In this document: piece after piece, positions 16,743-26,700 of the stretch
Layout of the letters: the number at the start of each line of letters is the position of its first letter
How positions within the stretch are numbered: position 1 is the stretch's first letter
DNA from: Akkermansia muciniphila
GTDB lineage: Bacteria > Verrucomicrobiota > Verrucomicrobiia > Verrucomicrobiales > Akkermansiaceae
Length of the DNA stretch: 64,000 bases
Direction of reading: 5' to 3'
NCBI RefSeq assembly: GCF_018709685.1
Contig: NZ_JABDHQ010000005.1
Location: forward strand, 62,001 to 126,000
Made by a program: the position numbers and the translations under genes
Notes under the pieces: generated by a model
Databases searched by the model: none
The model's input: the letters and a program-made list of their open reading frames with translations, nothing else
What the model was told of the DNA's origin: nothing

Positions 16743-17927
16743 TCATCTGCCGGGAAGCAGTTCATAAGTGAACCCCTTAAGGTATTCCGTTTCCGGAATG
16801 TTCAGTAAAACCGGGTGATCCGGCCTCTGGCCGTGTTGCTGTACCAGGCGCAGGGTGGCCGGCGCGTCAATGGCGGCGTCCAGAACGCTTTCCCGGAACA
16901 GGTCCGCCCCGGCGTGGTGGGAGCAGCAGAAGGTGGAAAGGATGCCTCCCGGCGCCAGAAGCTTCATGGCGCGGAGGTGGATTTCCTTATACCCGCGCAT
17001 GGCGTCATGCACGGATTTCTTGTTTCTGGTGAAGGAGGGAGGGTCCAGAATGATCAGGTCCCACTTGTGCTCCCCGCCGTCCCGGACGAGGGCGGCCTCC
17101 TTCTTCAGGAAGTCAAACGCGTTGTCCGTAACGCATTGGATGGAGATGCCGTTCAGCTTTGCGTTGCGCGCCACGGCGTCCATGGCGTCCTGGGAGACGT
17201 CCACGGCCGTGACTTCCGCAGCTCCCTCCAGGGCGCAGGCCAGGGCAAAGCCGCCCTGGTTGCAGAAGCAGTCCAGCACGCGGCGCCCGCGGGCAAAACG
17301 GGCCACGGCGGCATAATTGTCCAGCTGGTCCAGGTACAGGCCGGTTTTTTGTCCCGTCTGGAGGTCAATCATGAACTGCACGTTTCCGCTGCGTGCGGCG
17401 AAGGGTTCCGGCTCCTGTCCGCGCGCCACGCGGACGGACGGCTCAATGCCTTCCGCCGCCAGCATGGGGGAATCATTCCTGACGATGATCCCCCTGGGGG
17501 AGAGCAGGTCTTCCAGAACGTTCAGGATGATGGGAAGGCGGCGTTCCATGGCGACGGTCAGCGTCTGCACGACCAGGTAGTCCGCGTAACGGTCCACGAT
17601 CAGGCCGGGGAGGCCGTCCGACTCGCTCCAGACGAGGCGCGTGAGCGTTTCTTCCGGCAGGTACCGGCGCCGCAGTTCCACCGCCTGGCTGATGCGCCGG
17701 GAAAAAAAGTCTCCGTCCAGTTCCTGCTTGCGGCGGGAAAAGCGCCTGGCGACGATCTGGGAATGGGGGTTGAACATGGCGGACCCCAGAAAACGGTCCT
17801 TGAAATCCTTCAGCGCTACCACGTCCCCCGGCTGGGGATTGCCGAACACCTTGCGCACTTCCGTGCCGTAAACCCAGTCGTGCCCCTGGAAAAGGCGTGC
17901 CCTTGGAGAAATAATCAAACCTGCCAT
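16743..17927 (-). CDS. rlmI: 23S rRNA (cytosine-C5)-methyltransferase RlmI
   Basis: 394 residues, the normal RlmI length. A PUA domain occupies about residues 1-75 (RARLFQGHDWVYGTEV), then a DGLPGLIVDRYADYLVVQ central segment and a Rossmann methyltransferase domain with RRVLDCFCNQGGFALA (SAM motif I), VTAVDVSQDAM (acidic loop) and LIILDPPSF (motif IV). It should methylate C1962 of 23S rRNA. It is the closer of the two RlmI homologues in the window to the canonical form. It is monocistronic, with about 485 bp of repeat-containing DNA upstream. Confidence 0.92.
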   Translation of the reverse strand: MAGLIISPRARLFQGHDWVYGTEVRKVFGNPQPGDVVALKDFKDRFLGSAMFNPHSQIVARRFSRRKQELDGDFFSRRISQAVELRRRYLPEETLTRLVWSESDGLPGLIVDRYADYLVVQTLTVAMERRLPIILNVLEDLLSPRGIIVRNDSPMLAAEGIEPSVRVARGQEPEPFAARSGNVQFMIDLQTGQKTGLYLDQLDNYAAVARFARGRRVLDCFCNQGGFALACALEGAAEVTAVDVSQDAMDAVARNAKLNGISIQCVTDNAFDFLKKEAALVRDGGEHKWDLIILDPPSFTRNKKSVHDAMRGYKEIHLRAMKLLAPGGILSTFCCSHHAGADLFRESVLDAAIDAPATLRLVQQHGQRPDHPVLLNIPETEYLKGFTYELLPGR

Positions 17928-18097
17928 GTCAGGAAAGGCAATACATGATCAGGGGGGAAAGTTCAAGGGTAATGCGGGCAGGGACGCGCAAGAGCGGCGG
18001 TTGCCGTGACGAAGGGCGGGGAGGGCAAGGAAAGGGGCGTATTTTCTTTTCCGTAGTTCCTGCACCCTGGCCAGAAGGGAGAAGATAAGCCCTTCCG

Positions 18098-18288
18098 CCG
18101 CGCTTCGGAGTAATTCCAGGCATGAAGGCCGTTTAACCGGTTAAACGGAAAGGGAAGCTTGAAGCCGCGCTGCCGGAACAAGGGGTTGATTCATTCGTCT
18201 TTGAGACTCATTCACCCTCCGGGCTTCATGCTACGCATTCCGTCCGGCCGCAACGCGGTTTCCCGGCACTTGCAAATCAAACACCCGC
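18098..18288. repeat. Dispersed intergenic repeat, copy B
   Basis: The right part (18163-18288) matches 4113-4240. The left part (18098-18128, with GCGCTTCGGAG, then TTCCAGGCATGAAGGCC) matches 46444-46475. A perfect 20-bp palindrome, CCGTTTAACCGGTTAAACGG, lies at 18129-18148 between the parts, where copy C has a different hairpin. The element fills most of the 17928-18412 gap; I see nothing else there except the nagB promoter. Confidence 0.7.
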
Positions 18289-18386
18289 GTTTTTTTCCTG
18301 GCCGCTTTACCCGGGACCGGGAAGCTTCCATTTCCGGGAATTTTCCGCTCAAGCGCATCAAAGTGCATGATTCCGGGACTATTCCA

Positions 18387-18414
18387 TTGAAAAAGATTCC
18401 CTGCACGGTAAAAT
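18387..18414 (+). promoter_or_regulatory. nagB: Promoter almost abutting nagB
   Basis: TTGAAA (18387-18392) and TAAAAT (18409-18414) are separated by 16 nt. Transcription would begin near 18421, leaving only about 4 nt before the ATG at 18425. That implies a leaderless or near-leaderless message. Confidence 0.45.
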
Positions 18415-18424
18415 GCGGCGCGTT

Positions 18425-19168
18425 ATGAAAGTAGAAACTTTTGAAACTCCCCAGGATGCTGCCAAGTCTTTGGCAGGAGAAGTTGCGGAACTCATCCGTA
18501 AGCGCGCCGCTGAAGGCAGGAACGTGGTTCTTGGCCTTGCCACGGGCGCCACTCCGCTGCCTTTTTATGCGGAACTGGTCCGTCTTCACAAGGAAGAAGG
18601 CCTTTCCTTCAGCAACGTCATCTCCTTCAATCTGGACGAATACAGCGGCTTGGACCACGACCATCCGGAATCCTACTGGTACTTCATGCACACCAACCTG
18701 TTCAACCACATTGACATGAAGCCGGAAAACATCAATCTGCCCTCCGGCACCGTTAAGAGTGATGAAATTGCCGCCCACTGCGCCGCCTATGAACAGAAGA
18801 TCAAGGACTGCGGCGGCATTGACCTCCAGATTCTCGGCATCGGCCGCACCGGCCACATCGGCTTCAATGAACCCGGTTCCGATGATACCACCATTACCCG
18901 CCAGGTGCACCTGGACGAGCTGACCCGCTCCGACGCCGGCCCCGCCTTCGGCGGTGTGGAACATGTTCCCACCACGGCCATCACCATGGGCGTGGCCACC
19001 ATCATGGGCGCCCGTGAAGTGGCTCTGATGGCCTGGGGAGAAAAGAAGGCTTCCATCGTGAAGAAGGCCGTTCAGGGGCCCGTGACGGTGGATGTGGCCG
19101 CCTCCTACCTGCAGAAGCACCCGAACGCCAAGTTCCTTCTGGACAAGGGCGCCGCTTCCCAGCTTTAA
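18425..19168 (+). CDS. nagB: Glucosamine-6-phosphate deaminase
   Basis: 247 residues from the ATG at 18425; an ATG at 18413 overlaps the predicted -10 box and has no support. It shows the NagB/6-phosphogluconolactonase fold with GLATGATPLPFY (phosphate binding), SFNLDEYSG (catalytic Asp71) and LGIGRTGHIGFNEPG (His144 and Glu149, which open the sugar ring and relay protons). It converts glucosamine-6-phosphate to fructose-6-phosphate and ammonia. That is the entry point to glycolysis for the GlcNAc and sialic acid freed by the GH20 and GH33 enzymes here. No nagA or nan gene is adjacent. A strong terminator follows. Confidence 0.95.
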   Translation: MKVETFETPQDAAKSLAGEVAELIRKRAAEGRNVVLGLATGATPLPFYAELVRLHKEEGLSFSNVISFNLDEYSGLDHDHPESYWYFMHTNLFNHIDMKPENINLPSGTVKSDEIAAHCAAYEQKIKDCGGIDLQILGIGRTGHIGFNEPGSDDTTITRQVHLDELTRSDAGPAFGGVEHVPTTAITMGVATIMGAREVALMAWGEKKASIVKKAVQGPVTVDVAASYLQKHPNAKFLLDKGAASQL

Positions 19169-19189
19169 TTCTCCGTTTCAGCAACGGCG

Positions 19190-19227
19190 CGCCGCCTTTC
19201 CCGGTTCCGTGGGAAGGCGGCGTTTTT
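19190..19227 (+). terminator. Terminator of nagB
   Basis: A 12-bp GC-rich stem (19190-19202 with 19211-19222, one bulged T) with an 8-nt loop is followed by five T. Confidence 0.85.
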
Positions 19228-19768
19228 GATGGAATGAAGGAAGGCGGAATCTTCTTTTTCCGGCGGGTTGGCGCCGGAGAGGAGCGCTGCATGTTCAAGC
19301 GGCCTGGTTTCGTGAATGAAGATTTCGTGTCATTGGAGGAGGCGCGGAACCGCCGGGGCTGTTCCGGCGTTCGCGGGGCGGGGGGAAATGAAAGAGTCCC
19401 TTTTCCCCTCCATGGCCGGGCCGGGGGGGTGAAAGGGGGGCAGTTCTTGTTTATTGTGTTGGAAATAAAAGTGTTTTAAGGCTTGGTGCGGCATGTTTTC
19501 CTGTCTCCGGAGGCGGTTCTGAAGCCCGGAGGTTCCCCGGAATTCCTGTTAAGGATTTCCTTTAAAAGAGGTGCGGCGCGCTGGCCATTTAACCGGCTGC
19601 GCCTTTTTATTAGGATGAAGTGGCGCATTGACAAGGGTTTCATTTTCCGTGCATGGTGAAACTGCCAATAGATGAAAAATAAAATATGTCCGGCAGTGTG
19701 TAATTAATAATTCATTCAGGAATTACAGATGATGGCCGGCTTTTATATAGAACAGGAAAAACAGAGAG
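19228..19768. other. Gene-free stretch with an isolated terminator
   Basis: No convincing coding frame. A second terminator-like hairpin at 19575-19608 (GGCGC-GCTGG pairing with CCGGC-GCGCC, then TTTTT) ends no visible gene, so a short transcript could lie between about 19.45 and 19.6 kb. A TTGACA at 19628-19633 may be part of the promoter of the next gene, but I see no matching -10 box. Confidence 0.35.
19575..19608 (+). terminator. Orphan terminator hairpin
   Basis: Two stacked 5-bp stems with one bulged T and an 8-nt loop, then TTTTT at 19604-19608. It is about 380 bp beyond the nagB terminator. Confidence 0.5.
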
Positions 19769-20461
19769 ATGAAACAAATGAAAATATTAATGGTTGTCAC
19801 CGGAACCGGGATGTTTCCGGACGGAAAAGAAGAAACGGGATTATGGCTCAGTGAGCTTACCCACATGTACGACAGCGCGAAAAAGCGGGGATACGATATC
19901 GTCATTGCCAGTCCCAAGGGAGGCGATACCCCGGTCGATCCCATGAGCCTGAAAACGATGTACATGGACAAAATCTCCAAAGAATACTGGGACGATTCCG
20001 AATTCCGGGACGTGCTGCGGCACACGAAAAGCCTGGATGATGTTTCCGGAGAGTTGTTCGATTGCATTTATTTGGCCGGGGGCCACGGCGCGATGTTCGA
20101 TTTTCCGGATAACGCCACTCTGCAAACGCTCATCAAAGACCACTATGAAAACAATAAAGTAGTTGGAGCCATTTGCCACGGCGTATGCGGATTGTTAAAC
20201 GTGAAACTCTCAAACGGAGAATACCTGGTAAAAGATAAAAAGGTCACGGGATTCAGCTGGTTTGAGGAAGGCCTGGCCGGAAAGAAAAAGCTGGTGCCTT
20301 TCGACCTGGAATCCGCGCTGAAGGAACGCCGGGCGGATTACAAGAAGTCATTGATTCCGATGATGCCGGAAGTAGTGACGGACGGAAACCTGATCACGGG
20401 CCAGGACCCGTTCAGTTCTGAAAAAATGGCTGAAACGGTCATGAGCCGGTTTAACCAATAG
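19769..20461 (+). CDS. DJ-1/PfpI superfamily protein (Hsp31/glyoxalase III-like)
   Basis: 230 residues, the usual size of the type 1 glutamine amidotransferase-like/HchA branch. The nucleophile elbow is VGAICHGVCG (Cys near residue 138, followed by His). An upstream Glu in PDGKEETGLWLSEL (about residues 17-30) and IYLAGGHGAMFDF complete the family pattern. Such proteins act as glyoxalases, deglycases or holdases that protect against methylglyoxal. An AGAGAG sequence precedes the start. The next gene, a nitroreductase, starts 18 nt after the stop, so the two form an operon that looks like an electrophile or oxidative stress response. The DNA is somewhat AT-richer than neighbouring genes. Confidence 0.88.
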   Translation: MKQMKILMVVTGTGMFPDGKEETGLWLSELTHMYDSAKKRGYDIVIASPKGGDTPVDPMSLKTMYMDKISKEYWDDSEFRDVLRHTKSLDDVSGELFDCIYLAGGHGAMFDFPDNATLQTLIKDHYENNKVVGAICHGVCGLLNVKLSNGEYLVKDKKVTGFSWFEEGLAGKKKLVPFDLESALKERRADYKKSLIPMMPEVVTDGNLITGQDPFSSEKMAETVMSRFNQ

Positions 20462-20479
20462 CCGTTGGCGGTGAACGTT

Positions 20480-21208
20480 ATGAATTTGGAAGAAGCCTTG
20501 AATTACCGGAGGGCCGTACGGGTATTCAATAAGAATAAACCGCTGGACCCTGAAAAGGTAAAGCGCTGCCTGGAAATGGCCTCCCTGGCTCCCAGCAGTT
20601 CAAACATGCAGCTGTGGGAATTCTTCCAAATCACCCGGCCTGAATTGATCGCCCGCATTGCCGGGGCCTGCCTCGGCCAGTCGGCTGCCGCCACGGCTTC
20701 GGAAATAGTCGTTTTCGTGACGCGGCAGGACTTGTACCGGCAGCGGGCGCAATTCGTCCTCGAATTCGAGCGTGGAAACATCCGCAGGAACAGCCCGGAG
20801 GAACGCCAGGCCAAACGCATCAGGGACCGGGAATTATACTATGGGAAGCTGATGCCGTTCCTTTATGCGCGTTGTGGCGGCGTTTTGGGAGCTTTCCGGG
20901 TTTTGCTGGCCAGGGTCATCGGCCTTTTCCGCCCCATGATGCGAGAAGTCTCGGAGTGTGATATGCGCGTTACGGTCAACAAATCCTGCGCCCTCGCCGC
21001 CCAGACGTTCATGATCGCCATGGCCGCTGAAGGGTATGATACGTGCCCGCTGGAGGGATTTGACAGCAAGCGTATGAAAAAGCTGCTCAAATTGCCCCAT
21101 GGCGCCGGGATCAATATGGTGATTCCCTGCGGCATACGGGACGGAGAGAAAGGCATCTGGGGCGAGCGGTGCAGAGTTCCGTTTGATGAGGTATACCACA
21201 GGCTCTGA
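20480..21208 (+). CDS. Nitroreductase family protein
   Basis: 242 residues from the ATG at 20480 (MNLEEALNYRRAVRVF); a TTG 15 nt earlier is possible. The N-terminal RRAVRVF plus APSSSNMQLWEFF pattern binds FMN in the NfsA/NfsB-like fold. A C-terminal IPCGIRDGEKGIWGERCRVPFDEV segment is also typical. It should be a homodimeric FMN enzyme that reduces nitro compounds, quinones or similar electrophiles using NAD(P)H. An insertion at about residues 110-160 with a hydrophobic stretch (LGAFRVLLARVIGLF) distinguishes it from minimal family members. It is transcribed with the DJ-1-like gene upstream. Confidence 0.9.
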   Translation: MNLEEALNYRRAVRVFNKNKPLDPEKVKRCLEMASLAPSSSNMQLWEFFQITRPELIARIAGACLGQSAAATASEIVVFVTRQDLYRQRAQFVLEFERGNIRRNSPEERQAKRIRDRELYYGKLMPFLYARCGGVLGAFRVLLARVIGLFRPMMREVSECDMRVTVNKSCALAAQTFMIAMAAEGYDTCPLEGFDSKRMKKLLKLPHGAGINMVIPCGIRDGEKGIWGERCRVPFDEVYHRL

Positions 21209-21293
21209 CCTGCCCGGTGAAGATTGGCCCGAGGCGGACCGCCTGTTGCGGCGTTCCGGGGGCGCGGTATGCCTCACAGGAACAGGGCTTGGG

Positions 21294-22022
21294 CTACTTG
21301 AGCCATGCCAGGAATTCATGGTTGCCGTCCGTTCCGGTGATGGGGGAGGGTTCGCAGCCCATCCAGGTGCGGTTCAGCTCCTCCGTGACGAAGGCGCGTA
21401 TGGAATCCACCGCCCGCTGGTGCAGGGCCGGGTCCCGGACGATGCCGCCGGGACCGATGTCTTCCGGCTGAAGCTCAAACTGGGGCTTGATGAGCACCAG
21501 GGCGTCTCCGCCTTCCTTCAGCAGGGGGAAGGCTGCGGGCAGGATTTTTTTAAGGGAGATGAAGGAAACGTCGGAAACGATCAGGTCCACCTGCTCCCCG
21601 ATGTCTTCCGGGGACATGTAACGGGCGTTGAATTTCTCCTTTACGATGACGCGGGGGTCCTGCCGCAGTTTCCAGACGAGCTGGTTGGTGCCGACGTCGA
21701 TCGCGTGGACCTTGGCGGCTCCGTGCTGGAGCAGGCAGTCCGTAAAGCCTCCGGTGGACGCGCCGATGTCCAGGCAGACCTTGCCTTCCGCGGAGACGGG
21801 AAAGGCGTTCAGGGCTCCCTCCATCTTCAGGCCGCCGCGGCTGACGTAGCGGGGGCGGTTCCTGATGGTGATCTCCGCGTCTTCATTGACCTTGAGCCCC
21901 GGCTTGGTGGAGGGGTGGCCGCCCACGCTCACCTCTCCGGCAATGATGAGCCTCTGGGCCAGTTCCCGGGATTCTACGAGATTGCGGGAAACCAGAAGGA
22001 CGTCGAGTCGTTGCTTGCTCAT
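21294..22022 (-). CDS. tlyA: TlyA family rRNA 2'-O-methyltransferase
   Basis: 242 residues from the ATG at 22022 (MSKQRLDVLLVSRNL); an ATG 45 nt upstream gives a non-conserved extension. An S4 RNA-binding domain occupies about residues 3-60, then an FtsJ-like Rossmann domain with CLDIGASTGGFTDCLLQ (SAM motif) and IVSDVSFISLKKILP. TlyA methylates the 2'-O of cytidines in 16S and 23S rRNA (C1409 and C1920 in mycobacteria); short forms act on 23S only. It was once annotated as hemolysin. It is convergent with the nitroreductase. Confidence 0.92.
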   Translation of the reverse strand: MSKQRLDVLLVSRNLVESRELAQRLIIAGEVSVGGHPSTKPGLKVNEDAEITIRNRPRYVSRGGLKMEGALNAFPVSAEGKVCLDIGASTGGFTDCLLQHGAAKVHAIDVGTNQLVWKLRQDPRVIVKEKFNARYMSPEDIGEQVDLIVSDVSFISLKKILPAAFPLLKEGGDALVLIKPQFELQPEDIGPGGIVRDPALHQRAVDSIRAFVTEELNRTWMGCEPSPITGTDGNHEFLAWLK

Positions 22023-22182
22023 AATTCGTAAGAAAGGTGCGTACGCAGGTATTTCATGAAACCGCATGGGGAATCAAGAAAAACCGCGCGCAGAGGGCAT
22101 TTGGCTGCAAATTTGCGCCATGGCGCGCGCTGGAGCATTTTACCATTGATTCAGCGCGGATTTATATGAGACTTTCCGGCGA

Positions 22183-22746
22183 ATGGAACACCGCTACAGG
22201 CAATTGATGCGCAAGGTCAGGCTCTACCTGCTGACGGAAGTGCGTAAGAAATCGTGGACCAGCAAGTTCCTTTCCGCCAGGATTTTTGACCATGTTTACT
22301 GGTCCTGGAACAGGCAGTCCGTGGCTACGGGCGCCGGCTGGGGGGCCGCGGCGGCGATTGCCCCGCTGCCCATGCAGAGCCTGTGGGGCGTGTTTGCCTG
22401 CCTGTGGCGCAAGGGGAATATCCCCGTAGCCATTCTGATGGCGTGGCTTTCCCCTCCTGGCTTCACCTTTTTTGCCATTCCGGGCCAGTGGTGGCTGGGG
22501 TGGTTCCTTTTTTCCAGCGTGGGGATTCCCACCTCCGGGGCAAACTGGCAGATGCTGAAAACGGGGGTGCAGCAGTGGTCCTGGGCTCCGTTTGACGGGT
22601 TGAGCATCGGCATGGTAAGCCTGGAGTTCCTGACGGGCTGGATTGTTTCCAGTGTGGTGCTGGGTTTCCTGTGCTACGGGCTGGTGCAGCTGGCCTGGGG
22701 CGTGGGCCACTTCCTGCGCAGCAAAAGCAAGGCTGGCGGGGAGTAA
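22183..22746 (+). CDS. DUF2062 membrane protein
   Basis: 187 residues. Three hydrophobic segments lie at about 50-70, 80-112 and 140-170, with SVATGAGWGAAAAIAPLPMQ and LSPPGFTFFAIPGQWWLGW, the pattern of the DUF2062 inner-membrane family, sometimes fused to glycosyltransferases. The function is unknown. The N-terminus is basic and the C-terminus ends in a Lys/Ser-rich cytoplasmic tail. It is divergent from tlyA and converges on the pirin gene. Confidence 0.85.
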   Translation: MEHRYRQLMRKVRLYLLTEVRKKSWTSKFLSARIFDHVYWSWNRQSVATGAGWGAAAAIAPLPMQSLWGVFACLWRKGNIPVAILMAWLSPPGFTFFAIPGQWWLGWFLFSSVGIPTSGANWQMLKTGVQQWSWAPFDGLSIGMVSLEFLTGWIVSSVVLGFLCYGLVQLAWGVGHFLRSKSKAGGE

Positions 22747-22749
22747 TGC

Positions 22750-22781
22750 AAAAACCCGCCGGCTTTTCAGGGCAGGCGGGT
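22750..22781 (-). terminator. Terminator of the pirin gene
   Basis: On the minus strand, an ACCCGCC/GGCGGGT stem (22754-22760 with 22775-22781) is followed by TTTTTG. It starts immediately after the stop codon of the convergent DUF2062 gene. Confidence 0.7.
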
Positions 22782-22820
22782 CCGGAAGGTGCGTGCGCCC
22801 ATGGCGCGGCGCCGGAAAGG

Positions 22821-23519
22821 TCAGACGGCCACTTCCATCAGCAGAACGGTTGAGTTCTGGAGGGCCTCCATGGTGATGGAGTCCGTATCCGTGATGCCGG
22901 CTCCGTCCCGGCGGTGCAGCACCGTGTCTCCGATCTTGATTTCTCCGTCTATCACGAAGACGTACACCCCGGTGTTCTGGCACTTGAATTTGTATTCGCG
23001 CTCCACGCCGCGGTCCAGCTCCGCCCAGGAGAACCAGGCCTGCTGCATGATGGAAATGTTCGTTTCCGGCGCCAGGAAGGTGGAAATCTCATTATGCTTC
23101 AGCAGGGGCTTGATGTCGTAATCCCGGTACTTGGGGGGCGTATTCACCCGGTCCGGAATGACCCATATTTGCAGGAATTCCAGGGGTTCCGTGGAGCTGC
23201 CGTTAAATTCGCTGTGCTGGATGCCCGTTCCGGCGCTCATCACCTGGATTTCTCCGCGCGTGATGGTATGGCTGTTATTCAGGCTGTCCCCGTGGCGGAG
23301 TTCTCCTTTCAGGGGGATGGAAATCACCTCCATGTTCTTGTGGGGATGGGTGCCGAAGCCTTCTTCCGGGAGAACCGTGTCGTCGTTGAGCACGCGCAGG
23401 GCTCCGAACTGCATGCGGTCCGGATTAAAGTAATTGGCGAAGCTGAAAGTATGGTACGTGTTCAGCCACCCGTGATTGGCATGTCCGCGGGAAGATGCAC
23501 GGTCAATAATGATGTTCAT
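22821..23519 (-). CDS. Pirin family protein (YhaK-like)
   Basis: 232 residues, the short pirin size. The bicupin has its N-terminal metal motif in GFGTHPHKNMEVISIPLKGELRHGDS (residues about 54-80; the two His and a later Glu/His bind Fe or Mn) and the MSAGTGIQHSEFN segment. The start, RASSRGHANHGWLNTYHTFSFANY, is highly characteristic. Related proteins cleave quercetin in vitro or sense redox state through the metal; the physiological role is unsettled. It is a single gene. Confidence 0.93.
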   Translation of the reverse strand: MNIIIDRASSRGHANHGWLNTYHTFSFANYFNPDRMQFGALRVLNDDTVLPEEGFGTHPHKNMEVISIPLKGELRHGDSLNNSHTITRGEIQVMSAGTGIQHSEFNGSSTEPLEFLQIWVIPDRVNTPPKYRDYDIKPLLKHNEISTFLAPETNISIMQQAWFSWAELDRGVEREYKFKCQNTGVYVFVIDGEIKIGDTVLHRRDGAGITDTDSITMEALQNSTVLLMEVAV

Positions 23520-23709
23520 GATTGATGGGGTTGGTGTTTAAGCCGGGTTTCATCCGGTCTGTAGTTTGACCGGACGGAACGCCGGGCCGTTCAAGGGGGA
23601 TGACAGCATTTCCGGAGCTTTAAAATAAATTGGCAACACAAATTGGTGGTGCAATGTCTCTTCTTTTAAGGTAACTTATGGAGGCACCTGTACAAACAAG
23701 GCAAGGCAT

Positions 23710-26700
23710 ATGGCTCAGCGGACATTCATGAGATGGATCAAGGGATTGGTTCCCACGGTGATTATTTTGCTGTGCGCCATGGTGCTGGGCTGCATTTGTT
23801 ATGTCGCCATCTGGGGGGCTCCATCCTTCGTGGTGCAGCGCGTGGAGCAGGCCCTTCTGGAAAAAGGCATTCCCGTCCATATAGAGACGCTGAAAATTTC
23901 CCTGTGGCCCCGCGCCGTCGTCACCTTGAAGGAGGTGTCCCTGCTGGACCCGGAGGCTCCGCCGGAGGCGCGCCGTCCCGTGGCCCTGCTGCATGAGGCG
24001 GATGTGGCCCTGAACTGGAAGGAGCTGATAGACGGGAACGTGTCTCCGGAACGGCTGAATGTGAAGGGGCTGGATATCACGCTGCCCGTGGATGCGGAAA
24101 AGCCGGAAAGAGTTTTTTCCACCAAGGGGCTGAATGCGGAGCTGGACCTGGGGCGCCCCGGCATGGTGGATATTGTGAAAGCGGACGCCGTGGTGCAGGG
24201 CATCCGTGTGACTGCCCAGGGGGCTTTTTCCATCGGGCAGGGGGACTCCGGAGATTTTACGCTGACGGCCGGAGACATGGCCGCCGTCAGGGAACAGCTG
24301 AACCAGGTGCTGAAATACCTGGACCGCGTCAAGTGGCCGGAAGAATCCCCGCCCGCCCTGGCCGTCAGCCTGAGCGACGATCCCAAGGGAGGGATGCGCG
24401 TGGGGATGGATTTGCAGGCTCCTTCCCTGAGGTACGGGAAAATCCGGGTCATGGATTTCCAGTTCAGCGGGGATTACGCGGATTCCGTCATCATGGCCAA
24501 GCGCTTCACCATGCGTGATGCGGAAACGGCGGGCTTCGTAAATCTTTCCCTTCAGGCTGATTTGAAAAAACGCTCCCTGATCTGGGATGTGCGCAGCACG
24601 GCCCCTCTGGTGTCCTGGGCCGTGGCCATTGTTGACGAAGCCCTGGTGCCGCGTGAAATGAAGTTCCTGAGTGAGCCGCATGTGCAGATTTCCGGCCGTG
24701 CCGTATTCACGGAGAACTGGGAGGGCGTGGAGCATGTGAACATGATGGGCTCCGGCTCCATGGGGGCCTTTTCCGTGCTGGGGGAAAAGTTCCAGCGGGC
24801 CTCCTGCGATTTCAGTTACGAGGACGGCAATTTTTATGTGACGGATCTGGATATCCGCCACCCCGGCGGCAGTTTTTCCGGCAAGGTGATGGGCGTGAAT
24901 GGGGAGATCAAGGTGGACGTGCACAGCACGCTGCCCATGCACGCCATGCTGGACATGGCCCGCTCCATTGCCCCTGAGGACGTAAAGCTGCCGCCCACGC
25001 TGGAGATCAAGGGAGACCCTGAGCTGAAGGTGTACGGCACCGTAGGCATGGGCAGTGACTGGAAGGGGCCGCTCCGGGTGGACCGCCTGCAGGTGGAAGC
25101 CGCCGTGACGGATATATCCTACCAGGGGGTGGAATTCGCCTCCGCCTCCGCCAGGGGGGAGCTGATTGGCCGCTCCATCAACGTCACCGGGCTGGACCTG
25201 GCGAGGGAGGACGGCCACGTGAAGCTGGAAGGCAGTTACCTGGGGACTGACCTTGTTTTTACGCTGGAATCGGATTTGAAGCCTGAACTGCTGGTAGCCC
25301 TGGGCGGGAACCTGGTGCCGGTGCCGGAGAAGCTGAAGCTGCCGGAAAAAGCGGTTCTCAGAGTGCACGGCAGGCTGGACATTCCGGAAGGAAAGCCCGT
25401 GGAGCCTACGCTGGTCCGGGCGCGCATCAGTGCGGAGAACCTGGCGTGGAATAAAATTCCCGTCAAGACGGCGAATGTGGAGGTGGAATACCGTCCCAAC
25501 CAGCTCTTTGTGCAGAATTGCCGGATAGAGATGGAAAAGGGCGTTTTTGAATTGTTCGCCAATGGTTTTCTGGACGGCCAGATGTTCGTGATGGGGCAGT
25601 CCACGGTGCCTCTGGATACCATTGACCATTTGCTGGGCATGGAGGATGACGACTTTTTCATGAGCCGCTTCGTGTTCCGCAAGGATTCTGGGCTGGAGCT
25701 TTCCTTCCAGGGAACGCTGGGGCTGTACAATCTGGAAAAGGCGTATGACATCCAGGCCACGGCTTCCGCCACGAATACCCGGTACAAGGGGGTGGACCTG
25801 AAGTCCGCCCGGGCGGACGCCCATCTGGTAACGGACCAGCTGGTGCTGACCAACGTGACGACGGTGGTTTCCAACGGGGCGTACCTGTCTTCAGCCGGCT
25901 TGTCCGGCGGCCCCTCTGAATGCACGCTCAAGGCCAAGAGCATTGACTTCCGCTTCGTGCAGGATACGGTGGAAGTGCTGGGCATGGAGGGGCAGGCCTA
26001 CCCCGGCTATACCATGCGCATGTTTTCCGACAGCGCCGTGGAGGTGTTGAAGGAGTTTGTCTTTACGCGGCCCGTAACGCTTTCCGGCGGCGGCATGTTC
26101 CCCATGGGGGACGACATGAAGCTGATGAAGGGGCGCATCCGTTTTGACGCCTCCGCGGGGCGCGTTCGCTATCCCCTGCTGGGAACCACGCTGGACCTGG
26201 GGAGGGCCACAGGGGAAATACTGATTTCTCCGGAGTGGGTGGTTGTGGACAAACTGAAGGGAACCATCTGGGACGGTTCCTTTACGGGCCGCGTGCTGGC
26301 GCAGATTGACAAGGGGGACGCCTTGAACGGCTCCTTTGTGCTCCAGGACATGAACCTGACCTCCATCGGGAGGTCTTACGGAGAAAAAATGGAGAAAGCC
26401 ACCGTGCACGGAGCCATAGAATTTTCATCCCAGGGAGGGAACATGAACTCCATCCAGGCTAAGGGGGAAGCCGCGCTGGTGCACGGCGACCTGGTGGAAA
26501 TTCCCCTGTTCGGCTTTTTGGGAGAAGCCCTCTCCAATTATATTCCGGGGCTGGGCCATTTGATCAATTACAAGATCACCAGGGCCGACTGTGATTTCTC
26601 CATAGAAAAGGGCTACATCCGCACCAGCAATTTCGTCGCCAAGGGCAGCAACATGTCCCTGGAAGGGGGCGGCTGGATACGCCTTGCCGATTTACAGGTC

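Noticed and set aside
19234-19479. Short open frame after nagB
   Set aside because: It begins inside the nagB 3' region without a ribosome binding site, and its composition is not protein-like.
21183-22031. Open frame of about 280 codons antisense to tlyA
   Set aside because: It mirrors the TlyA coding sequence and has no independent support.
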